Assembly: GCA_031552425.1 (NCBI GenBank)
Contig: JAVBMM010000047.1
Coordinates: forward strand, 1-6,499
Length of the DNA: 6,499 nt
Reading direction: 5' to 3'
DNA from: JAISFI01 sp031552425
GTDB lineage: Bacteria > Bacteroidota > Bacteroidia > Bacteroidales > Azobacteroidaceae
Made by a program: the position numbers and the translations under genes. The notes beneath the pieces are model-generated. The model was not told where the DNA came from, searched no databases, and worked only from the letters and a program-made list of their open reading frames with translations. Below, piece after piece: positions 1-6,226 of the stretch. Every line of letters starts with the position of its first letter. Within the stretch, counting starts at the first letter, position 1.

Positions 1-2073
1 GTTACCGTTACAGGAGGAGTAAGTACTACTGATGGTAGTTCGTGGGATAATGCCTACACTGGACTTGCCGGCATACTAAAAACAGCAGGAGATTATCCGG
101 GTTGTATTACCGAAATATGGGTGGCTGAAGGTACCTATTATCCGGAATATAAAATAGCTGATCTTGATCGTAATGGAAATGAAACTTCGGATAGAGACAA
201 ATCATTCGTTTTAGTTCCGAATGTAAAAGTATACGGAGGTTTTGCCAGCGGTCTTACAGGGACAGAGGGTGATATCGACCAGCGCGATTGGAAAACTAAT
301 GCTTCCATCTTAAGCGGAGATTTGGGTGTTGCTGAAGATCCAAGTGATAATGCATACCATGTGGTTGTAGCATCCGGAGATTTGGGAACTGCAGTATTGG
401 ATGGATTTACTATTACCGAAGGAAATGCGGACAAAGAAAGTTCCGTTGGAGGATTTTACGCGCTGCAAGGCGGTGGAATTACATTCGATAAAGTAGCAGC
501 TCCGGTATTGTCCAACCTGATTATAACAAAAAATAATGCCTTGTTGGGAGGTGGAATCGGTTTCTTCTTGCAGGAAGGTGATGAAACGGATGACTTTATC
601 AATGGAGGCAACTATGGTTCTCCGATTGTGATTAGAAACGTTGAAATCAGTGAGAATACGTCCTTGTATCTGGGCGCCGGAATGTTCAATATGGGAAGGA
701 CATTCGATATCTATAATTTTGACATTCGTGATAATGAACTTGACCCAGGAGAAGGAGACACAGGAGGAGGAATACTCTCCGTAGGTACTTTGAATTTGAC
801 AAACGGAAAAATAACCGGTAACAAAGCACCAAGAGGAGGAGGATTTACTTTTGTACAGGATGTGATTCCTGATGCAGGATTTACAATGACTAATGTTACC
901 ATAAGCGGAAATGAGACTTTTGGATCAGAATTAGGAGGAGGAATACTCTTAATAGGGACCGGAAACGGGCAGAATCAAACAATAAACAACAGTATTATCT
1001 GGGGCAATACGGCCGATGGTCAAATTTCGAATGTTGTCAATATGGATGGTAGTGATATTAATATTGTGTTTAGTTACAGTATCATACAGGAATCCGGCGG
1101 AAGCAGCAATTGGGATGATTATTTTGGAGTAGATGGAGGAAACAACCTGGATGCTGATCCAATGTTTACTGCAACCGGTGACTATACTTTGCAAACAGGA
1201 AGCCCTGCAGTGGACTCCGGAAATAACTCCTTATACTCTGATGCGGGAGGAAGTTTGGCTTCAGATAAAGATATAGCAGGAAATCCTCGGGTAGCTGGTG
1301 GTACAATCGACAGAGGGGCTTATGAATCGCTGTCCAATGTTCTTACTCTTGGAATCCGTTTGTTCTTGCAAGGACCGACTAAGAGTGACGGAAAAGGAGG
1401 CGCTGTGATGAATAATTATATTCAAACTGGAGGTTATGCCTTTACAGGTACTCCAAAATTACCTGTACAGAATCCTTATGGAATTAAAAATTCTTCAAGT
1501 GAAGTTGTTGAGTATGCTGATATTAATAATGTTTCAGGAGCTGCAGGAACGGTTGTCGATTGGGTAAGAGTCGAGATTTGGCAGTTGAACACAGAATTGA
1601 CCAAGAAGACATTATTGGAAACGAAGGCATTACTTCTTAAACCTGACGGAAGCGTGGTTGATCTTGATGGAAGTATCCCATCTTTTACTCCACAGGCAGC
1701 AGGTGTTAATGTAAATGTCGTTGTTAAACACCGCAACCACCTGGCTATTATAGGTAATCAAATACCGTTTGTTTCCGGTTCGATGGGATATGACTTCTCT
1801 ACCTCATTAAGTCAGGCATTCAATAAGGACGGACGAACAAACCAGATGATTCTTAAAAATACCGTTTGGTGTTTGCGCGCAGGCGATTTGACTATGGATA
1901 ATATTGTGGACTCTGCTGATAGGAATAAATTTAATCCTCCTTTCAACCTGACAACTAAAGGTCAGTATATACCGGCAGACCTGAATATGGATGGTATTGT
2001 TGATTCCGCCGATAGGAATTTATTCAATCCGGCTTTCAATGGCACTTATTATTCCACCATCATTTTTTATTAA
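1..2073 (+). CDS. Secreted right-handed beta-helix (choice-of-anchor-Q type) protein with C-terminal dockerin-like repeats, 5'-partial
   Basis: The frame is open from base 1 through a TAA at 2071-2073, giving 690 visible residues. A GTG at 121 is only an internal valine codon, because the 40 codons before it read without a stop and belong to the same domain (SSWDNAYTGL...EIWVAEGTYYP). The signal peptide lies outside the window. Visible order: a WVAxGTY...DRDKSFVL...VYGGF...QRDWKTNASILSGD start at about residues 14-110; a parallel beta-helix at about 130-360 with recurring GGG(I/F) turns (near 157, 183, 255, 279 and 312; a GAGMF variant near 225); the anchor-Q signature ADPMF..GDYTLQTGSPAVDSG and DIAGNPRVAGGTIDRGAYE at about 384-442; a module with VDWVRVEIW (519-527) and HRNHL (577-581) that is common in Bacteroidota surface proteins; then two dockerin-like loops (629-680). 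No T9SS domain follows. A surface adhesin or polysaccharide-binding or -cleaving role is plausible, but I see no catalytic residues I can name. It is the first visible gene of a three-gene cluster. Confidence 0.9.
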   Translation, partial: VTVTGGVSTTDGSSWDNAYTGLAGILKTAGDYPGCITEIWVAEGTYYPEYKIADLDRNGNETSDRDKSFVLVPNVKVYGGFASGLTGTEGDIDQRDWKTNASILSGDLGVAEDPSDNAYHVVVASGDLGTAVLDGFTITEGNADKESSVGGFYALQGGGITFDKVAAPVLSNLIITKNNALLGGGIGFFLQEGDETDDFINGGNYGSPIVIRNVEISENTSLYLGAGMFNMGRTFDIYNFDIRDNELDPGEGDTGGGILSVGTLNLTNGKITGNKAPRGGGFTFVQDVIPDAGFTMTNVTISGNETFGSELGGGILLIGTGNGQNQTINNSIIWGNTADGQISNVVNMDGSDINIVFSYSIIQESGGSSNWDDYFGVDGGNNLDADPMFTATGDYTLQTGSPAVDSGNNSLYSDAGGSLASDKDIAGNPRVAGGTIDRGAYESLSNVLTLGIRLFLQGPTKSDGKGGAVMNNYIQTGGYAFTGTPKLPVQNPYGIKNSSSEVVEYADINNVSGAAGTVVDWVRVEIWQLNTELTKKTLLETKALLLKPDGSVVDLDGSIPSFTPQAAGVNVNVVVKHRNHLAIIGNQIPFVSGSMGYDFSTSLSQAFNKDGRTNQMILKNTVWCLRAGDLTMDNIVDSADRNKFNPPFNLTTKGQYIPADLNMDGIVDSADRNLFNPAFNGTYYSTIIFY
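1897..2040 (+). repeat. Duplicated dockerin-like calcium-loop motif inside the beta-helix gene
   Basis: Residues 633-649 (bases 1897-1947) and 664-680 (1990-2040) are two copies of a 17-residue unit, D-x-IVDSADRN-x-FNP-x-FN, identical at 14 of 17 positions and 31 residues apart. With the preceding DLT/DLN residues, the second copy gives D660-x-N662-x-D664-G-x-V-D668-x-x-D671, which fits the calcium-coordinating spacing of type I dockerin / EF-hand-like loops. The first copy (D629, D633, D637, D640) has T in place of N and N in place of G. Many codons differ synonymously between the copies, for example GTG/GTT, GAC/GAT, TCT/TCC and GCT/GCC. This suggests an old duplication held by selection rather than a recent DNA repeat. 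Calcium binding is inferred from spacing. Confidence 0.75.
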
Positions 2074-2092
2074 TCTTTAAAAATAATATAGT

Positions 2093-4639
2093 ATGAAACT
2101 ACTAATAAAAATTAAAATCTTGGTGATTCTCGCCTTCTTTAGTACGGGAGCATTTGCATATCCTACTATAGACCTGAAAGTTAGAGATTTAAAATATGAT
2201 GCTGATTTGAATGCCATAACTTTTGATATTCAATTTAAGTCTGGAACTGACTATGTCCGGCTCACAGATGCCGGTTTCTGGAACTCCGCTAATGTCAGGT
2301 TCGATTTTTTCCTGGAATCGGGAGTTGAGATTGATATCGCTGCGGCGAATAGCCTTTCTGATATATTATCTCCGGGAGCTAACAGGGTGACAGAAATGTC
2401 TTTTATTGAAGAATTTCCGTTAGGAGCGCCGATTGGTACCACTGTTACTATGGGGGTTGCTTTGATGCGGGCTTCAAATAATACTACAAATGATTTGACT
2501 ACCGATTATATCGACATTATTCATGTAGTTATACCGGTTACCAGTTCTGCAAAGCCGTCAAAAAACTCGCACATCTCCATGAGGCCTACTTATAATGACA
2601 GTGAGGATTATGTTCGGTTTACACGGAGTTTCTGGACAAATAACACAACGGTTGACGGAGCAGAAGCAGAAACGGATGGTTATTTCAATCCATCTAAAAA
2701 TGAATATTATCTTGACGAATGCGAATCAACAGCAGTGTTTGTTTGGACAGGAGCTAACGATAATGATTGGAATAATCCTGCAAACTGGACTGATGGTAAA
2801 GGAGTTCTTTCAACAACATATCCTACGCTTTGCGATGATGTTTATATTCCGGGAGGATTAGCTATATATCCTTATTTGGGATCGGGCGTGGCTAACGAAT
2901 GTAAAAATATCTACTTCATGCAAGGTGGAGAAGTCGCTCAACAACAATACCTGACTTATACAAGAGCCCATATACAGTATAATTTTGGAACTGATAATCA
3001 GTCCAAAAATACTACAATGAGCGATAACTTAATAGCACAAGGTGTTAATGAAACAACTATCAGTGATCACCTGAGTTTTTCTGCTCAAAAATCCACTTCA
3101 GCTTTGTCACGGAGTTCATGGCACATGTTTGCCAATCCATTGCAAAAAATTGTTTCCGGAGACTTCGCATTTGGAGGTTTTCCCAGAACATTCATGCAGA
3201 AATTCAATGTAACAGGTCCTTCACAAGGAACTTATCCTACAGCCGATTGGACAGGTACGTTCACCAGTTACATAGAAACAATCAAAGCCGGAGACGGATT
3301 TATGTATTGGATTAACACAAATACAGGTGCTGATATGTATAAGGATGCCGGTTCAGGAACAGATGGCACATTCTTTACCGAATCTAGGGATTATGGAATT
3401 AAAGCGTCAAACGGAATTTTAGAATTGCCGTATATTGGAAGCAAAACAATGACCGATGCTCATCGTACGCAAATACATAATACAGAATCCAATACAACTA
3501 ATTTCTATTATTACTTTGACAGTTCTCCTTATCAGGTATTGTCTAAAAACGATACATACAACCGTGGTGGAGAGAATGATGCTTATCGCTTATTCGATGC
3601 TTCATCTGCTATTTCTTATACGGTTAGCCAGGGAACAACCGATCGGACTATACTAATTGGTAATCCGTTGATGTCAACAATTGACTTTAACGCATTCTAT
3701 AATGATAATCAGGATTATATATTAGATAACTATAGAATGTTGAATTTGTCTAATCCTCAAAATTTATATTTTGACATTTGGAAAACAGATGGAACAACAA
3801 CCGGAACGATCGACAAATATATTCCTCCTATGCAAGGATTCTTTGTGACATTGAAAGGTGTAGTTGAACCTGCCAACATTAATCTTTTATTTAATGCTTC
3901 AAATATCTCTGTAAAACGTCCGGAAAGTTCTACCTCAAAATTAAGATCCGCACAGAATGTGGAGAAAGATATTTTGAGAATTCATGCATCCAATTCTTAT
4001 TTTACTTCGGATATGTTGATTGCCAAACGGGAAGGGTCTGATGATGCTTATCAAAACGGAGAAGATGTGTATAAGTTATTTTCTAAACAAACGTACGCTC
4101 CGGAAGTATTTGCTTACGTGGATCAGATTCCGTTAGCTATGAACTTTGTAGGAAGCAGCGACTTAGTTGTGCCCGTAGGTCTTAAAACACTAATGACCGG
4201 AGAAACAACTTTCCGATTGACCGGAATGGACTCGTATGATGCGAAAATCGAATTTGTAGATACTAAATTAGATAAAAAAGAAAATATTACCGGAAAAGAT
4301 AATTTTGAATATACATTTAATAATACGGTGACTACTGTTCAGAACGACCGTTTCCAAATACGTTTCTCTTTATCTGGACAAACCGGATTCGACAGAGAGT
4401 CAGCTAATTCGGGTATTAAAGTATATCCTGAGAAAGATGTAATAACAGTATTATCTTCTACTTCCGATTTGATCAAACAAGTACAGATTTATGACATACA
4501 AGGGAATCTATTGTATCATAGAAATGAAATCAATGACTCCTATTGCCGTCTTAATCTGTCTTTATCAAGTAATCAGATTATTGTCGTAAAAGTATCCACA
4601 GAGCATGAGACGAAGAATGTTAAATTATTAACTAAATAA
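2093..4639 (+). CDS. Large secreted surface protein with degenerate T9SS C-terminal sorting domain
   Basis: This is an 848-residue protein. The signal peptide is at about residues 1-22 (basic MKLLIKIK, hydrophobic core, cleavage expected after AFA). A beta-rich N-terminal domain follows (about 23-150; PTIDLKVRDLKYDADLN, then ITFDIQF). Next is VWTGANDNDWNNPANW (217-232) with DDVYIPGG after it, a signature that often opens beta-rich modules in Bacteroidota surface proteins; cysteines 210, 247 and 270 cluster here. The middle carries two related blocks: SSWHMFANPL (341-350) with AGDGFMYW (399-406), and ILIGNPLMS (around 523) with PPMQGFFV (578-585). The C-terminus (773-848) resembles a type A T9SS domain: KVYP..KDVITV, QVQIYDIQGNLLY, and final KNVKLLTK, but the usual VYPNP is shortened to VYPEK. 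The ATG at 2093 is chosen because it starts the signal peptide; no Shine-Dalgarno is visible, as is usual in this phylum. It lies 19 bases after the beta-helix gene and 10 before the next gene. Molecular function is not recognisable. Confidence 0.92.
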   Translation: MKLLIKIKILVILAFFSTGAFAYPTIDLKVRDLKYDADLNAITFDIQFKSGTDYVRLTDAGFWNSANVRFDFFLESGVEIDIAAANSLSDILSPGANRVTEMSFIEEFPLGAPIGTTVTMGVALMRASNNTTNDLTTDYIDIIHVVIPVTSSAKPSKNSHISMRPTYNDSEDYVRFTRSFWTNNTTVDGAEAETDGYFNPSKNEYYLDECESTAVFVWTGANDNDWNNPANWTDGKGVLSTTYPTLCDDVYIPGGLAIYPYLGSGVANECKNIYFMQGGEVAQQQYLTYTRAHIQYNFGTDNQSKNTTMSDNLIAQGVNETTISDHLSFSAQKSTSALSRSSWHMFANPLQKIVSGDFAFGGFPRTFMQKFNVTGPSQGTYPTADWTGTFTSYIETIKAGDGFMYWINTNTGADMYKDAGSGTDGTFFTESRDYGIKASNGILELPYIGSKTMTDAHRTQIHNTESNTTNFYYYFDSSPYQVLSKNDTYNRGGENDAYRLFDASSAISYTVSQGTTDRTILIGNPLMSTIDFNAFYNDNQDYILDNYRMLNLSNPQNLYFDIWKTDGTTTGTIDKYIPPMQGFFVTLKGVVEPANINLLFNASNISVKRPESSTSKLRSAQNVEKDILRIHASNSYFTSDMLIAKREGSDDAYQNGEDVYKLFSKQTYAPEVFAYVDQIPLAMNFVGSSDLVVPVGLKTLMTGETTFRLTGMDSYDAKIEFVDTKLDKKENITGKDNFEYTFNNTVTTVQNDRFQIRFSLSGQTGFDRESANSGIKVYPEKDVITVLSSTSDLIKQVQIYDIQGNLLYHRNEINDSYCRLNLSLSSNQIIVVKVSTEHETKNVKLLTK

Positions 4640-4649
4640 CAATTAAAAG

Positions 4650-5072
4650 ATGAAACTAAAACTAATCATTTTACATACTATATTCTTCTTCTCAGGAATA
4701 TTATCTATTAATGCAAATACTCAGTATTCTATTGATTATTATCGAGAAATAGGAGAATATGGTAAAAATAAAGCGGAATCTTCGAGCCCTTCCATGATTT
4801 TTGGAACAGGGTCAGAATCTCCTTCTTCTTATTTGGAGAATACAACCGGAAGATGGGGCTCCTCTCTTTTTCCTGGTATCAATGGGGAGAATTTCGGAAT
4901 TCTGACAGAAGGTAACCCATGGGATATCGATCCAAACGATGGGGGAAACGGACAAGGGACAGTCTTCATTGCTGATGGTGAAAGCATTCTGCTTTTCGGA
5001 GTCTTGACTTATATTATTATTTTAGCAATAAATAAAAAACGAAAAATAAAGATCAAAGAGACTGTCTGTTAA
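4650..5072 (+). CDS. Small exported protein with C-terminal motif/membrane-helix/basic-tail anchor, unknown function
   Basis: This is a 140-residue protein that I do not recognise as a named family. A signal peptide covers about residues 1-22 (MKLKLIILHTIFFFSG, cleavage likely after SINA). The mature part is short and polar, rich in Gly, Ser, Asn and Pro, with GRWGSSLFPGINGENFGIL (67-85) and an acidic, glycine-rich stretch WDIDPNDGGNGQG (91-103). The end has three parts: FIADGES (106-112), a hydrophobic helix (about 113-127, ILLFGVLTYIIILAI), and the basic tail NKKRKIKIK (128-136) before a terminal Cys140. That order matches the general plan of bacterial C-terminal sorting signals (LPXTG- or PEP-CTERM-like), and a GDG-like residue set before the helix recalls short Bacteroidota envelope proteins. 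It could also be a plain type I membrane anchor. Starting 10 bases after its neighbour and followed at once by a terminator, it is the last gene of the cluster. Confidence 0.85.
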   Translation: MKLKLIILHTIFFFSGILSINANTQYSIDYYREIGEYGKNKAESSSPSMIFGTGSESPSSYLENTTGRWGSSLFPGINGENFGILTEGNPWDIDPNDGGNGQGTVFIADGESILLFGVLTYIIILAINKKRKIKIKETVC

Positions 5073-5093
5073 AAATCCAATAAACTAAAAAAT

Positions 5094-5132
5094 AAAAATG
5101 GCTTGGTATCTTTTTTACCAAGCCATTTTTTT
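5094..5132 (+). terminator. Rho-independent terminator of the three-gene cluster
   Basis: Bases 5094-5108 (AAAAATGGCTTGGTA) are perfectly complementary to 5116-5130 (TACCAAGCCATTTTT), with a 7-base T-rich loop. The central 11 bp contain the GC pairs, and the right arm runs into a T tract at 5126-5132. The A-rich left flank makes it potentially bidirectional. It starts 22 bases after the stop of the small exported protein, so it should end the transcript carrying the three upstream genes and insulate the region to the right. Confidence 0.93.
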
Positions 5133-5299
5133 ACAAGTTGATATACTTGTGACATTCCTGTCAAATAACGGTTTATTTATTTTAATTTAACTTCTCTTCC
5201 ATTCCCTATTCACCGTTCATTAACTAAATGAAAATCTGATATAGAAATAGCTTAAAAAACCTTATTGACTGATATACAGGGTAAATTGTATTAAAATAT

Positions 5300-5328
5300 C
5301 TTCCTTCACTTAGTAAGTGATGGAAAAA
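5300..5328 (+). repeat. Left arm of a perfect 29-bp inverted repeat
   Basis: The arm reads CTTCCTTCACTTAG then TAAGTGATGGAAAAA, and is the exact reverse complement of 5846-5874. Within it, bases 5301-5325 are nearly self-palindromic: half-site TTCCTTCACTTA, a single central G, then TAAGTGATGGAA, with one T-T mismatch in each half. The arm therefore has dyad symmetry of its own in addition to pairing with its distant partner. Confidence 0.95.
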
Positions 5329-5355
5329 AATAAGTAGTGTCTGTGTAATTTGCGG

Positions 5356-5363
5356 CAAAGTTA
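5356..5363 (-). promoter_or_regulatory. Possible Bacteroidota -7 promoter element, reading left
   Basis: On the minus strand this reads TAACTTTG, an exact fit to the Bacteroidota -7 consensus TAnnTTTG. It is followed by CCGCAAATT, so a start point near 5349 would be expected. I see no TTTG at the usual 19-21 base distance upstream, so a -33 element is missing and the call is weak. In the present orientation it would fire out through the left arm, against the terminator and towards the 3' ends of the upstream genes. If the segment were inverted it would face the gene at 6227. Confidence 0.3.
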
Positions 5364-5467
5364 ATGCCAATTTAATACCGTATTCTAGCATATATCAACC
5401 ATTTTTAGGATAAAATCAGCCATTTATGTGTATTTTCCTATTTGTTTTTGCAGAAACTCCCCTTTCC

Positions 5468-5500
5468 CCTTGTTTTCTCCTTGTTTTTCCCCTGTTTTTT
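5468..5500 (+). repeat. Three imperfect 11-bp tandem units in a polypyrimidine tract
   Basis: Units CCTTGTTTTCT (5468), CCTTGTTTTTC (5479) and CCCTGTTTTTT (5490) follow one another without gaps. They sit in a wider tract, 5461-5517, in which only 5 of 57 bases are purines on the plus strand. The 69-codon frame across this tract gives a low-complexity Phe/Ser/Leu product and is taken as non-coding. The tract could be a slippage or replication-pausing site, or just drift in AT-rich intergenic DNA. Confidence 0.6.
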
Positions 5501-5562
5501 GTTTTTTATTTTTTTTTAAGTGAAAAGTCGTTTTTTTACCTGTCCTCAAAAATCCTATCATT

Positions 5563-5599
5563 TTCCCTGAACTCCTTTTGTAGAAATCTTTTCAGGGAA
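5563..5599. repeat. 9-bp stem with 19-base loop, next to a 10-bp palindrome
   Basis: TTCCCTGAA (5563-5571) and TTCAGGGAA (5591-5599) are exact reverse complements. The second arm overlaps the perfect palindrome GGAATATTCC (5596-5605). There is no T run straight after it, so it does not look like a terminator. It lies near the centre of the inverted-repeat segment and could be a protein-binding dyad or an RNA hairpin; no function can be assigned. Confidence 0.45.
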
Positions 5600-5845
5600 T
5601 ATTCCTTTTCTAAAGCTTTTTTTGTAACATATTAACAAACAGCTTTTTTTACAAATGTTTCACAAAAAGTATTTGTTATTATTTGTCTTTTATTCCAATT
5701 AATCCCTGTTACACAGTAAGATAAATATTTCTTTCGAAGCTCTTCTTCTGTTCCATGTTTTACAAAAATAGAACTACACCTGTTCAATACCCTTTTCTTG
5801 ATTATTAATATATTAATGTATAGCATGTTATAAATTAAAAAACTC

Positions 5846-5874
5846 TTTTTCCATCACTTACTAAGTGAAGGAAG
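5846..5874 (-). repeat. Right arm of the perfect 29-bp inverted repeat
   Basis: This is the exact reverse complement of 5300-5328 over all 29 bases; matching stops just outside on both ends (5845 is C where T is needed, 5875 is T where A is needed). The internal near-palindrome lies at 5849-5873 with a central C at 5861. Compared as a direct repeat, the two 25-base cores differ at only three positions, and those three asymmetric bases are what make the pair inverted. Confidence 0.95.
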
Positions 5875-6226
5875 TAAGGGTGTTTGATTTCAATTTTTTT
5901 GAACATAAACATACAACATCTAATCTATGGCATATAAAAAAATATAGCTTATGGAAATTGATCTTTTCCTGTATAAAATAATTAAATAATGAAAGCATTT
6001 ACCCCTTTTCCTCTTTTGCAAATTTCCGGATTTAGCAGCCCTTCCTTTGTTGTTTTAACTCCGATACGGAAAAACCCTTCTTTAATCAATATGTGTATGT
6101 GTGTGTCCAGGGTGCTTTTTCAGGAAATTAATTGCAAGAAGATGTTAAGGGGCCATGCTTTTTAAGGTCATGAATTAAAAACAACATATAACACAAATTA
6201 CAGACAACTTCTAAACTTTATTAATT
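5875..6226. other. Intergenic DNA upstream of the last gene, no gene or strong promoter seen
   Basis: These 352 bases between the right inverted-repeat arm and the next start codon contain no convincing CDS or RNA gene. There are weak TTTG candidates at 5883-5886 and 5898-5901, but the sequences 19 bases downstream (TAAACATA, TAATCTAT) match the -7 consensus poorly. A short alternating purine-pyrimidine run with TG repeats lies at 6089-6106. The final 60 bases before the ATG are A/T-rich with no Shine-Dalgarno, as is normal for this phylum. Confidence 0.6.

Larger units (their letters stand above)
5300..5874. other. 575-bp inverted-repeat-bounded segment: candidate invertible region or MITE-like element
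   Basis: The two 29-bp arms enclose 517 bp (5329-5845) that are very AT-rich and hold no convincing gene. Inverted repeats around a promoter-bearing intergenic segment are the hallmark of phase-variable surface loci in Bacteroidales, and here surface-protein genes lie on both sides. Against this, no recombinase gene is in the window, and 517 bp is longer than many known promoter switches. A non-autonomous transposon remnant is the main alternative, but I find no target-site duplication next to the arms: the left flank ends in AAAATAT and the right flank starts with TAAGGG. No transposase fragment is recognisable inside. A pair of widely spaced operators is a third reading. Confidence 0.5.

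Noticed and set aside
121..123. GTG at 121 as the start of the beta-helix protein
   Set aside because: The same frame is open to base 1 and the 40 upstream codons encode conserved domain sequence (SSWDNAYTGL...EIW). The gene is cut by the window edge and the true start lies to the left.
2595..3656. Shorter plus-strand frames within the 848-residue gene
   Set aside because: They are out-of-frame overlaps of a continuous coding sequence with recognisable domains.
5133..5150. Short hairpin ACAAGT / ACTTGT just after the terminator
   Set aside because: A 6-bp, AT-rich stem without a T run is expected by chance in DNA of this composition.
5426..5635. 69-codon plus-strand frame in the pyrimidine-rich tract
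   Set aside because: The product is almost entirely Phe, Ser and Leu from T/C-rich DNA, with no recognisable motif. It looks like a composition artefact.
5632..5826. 64-codon minus-strand frame inside the inverted-repeat segment
   Set aside because: The product has mixed composition (contains VKHGTEEELRKKYLSYC) and lies wholly between the arms, so it was considered as a small gene or transposase remnant. It matches no family I recognise and has no clear promoter, so it is not called. Homologues found by a protein search would overturn this.
5300..5874. CRISPR array or insertion sequence
   Set aside because: There are only two repeat copies, inverted and 548 bp apart, with no regular spacers, no transposase sequence and no flanking target duplication.
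5989..6165. 58-codon plus-strand frame starting MKAFTPFPLLQ upstream of the last gene
   Set aside because: The reading frame is Pro/Ser/Cys-rich, crosses a TG repeat, and shows no motif or visible initiation signal. It was considered as a leader peptide but lacks an attenuator hairpin after it.
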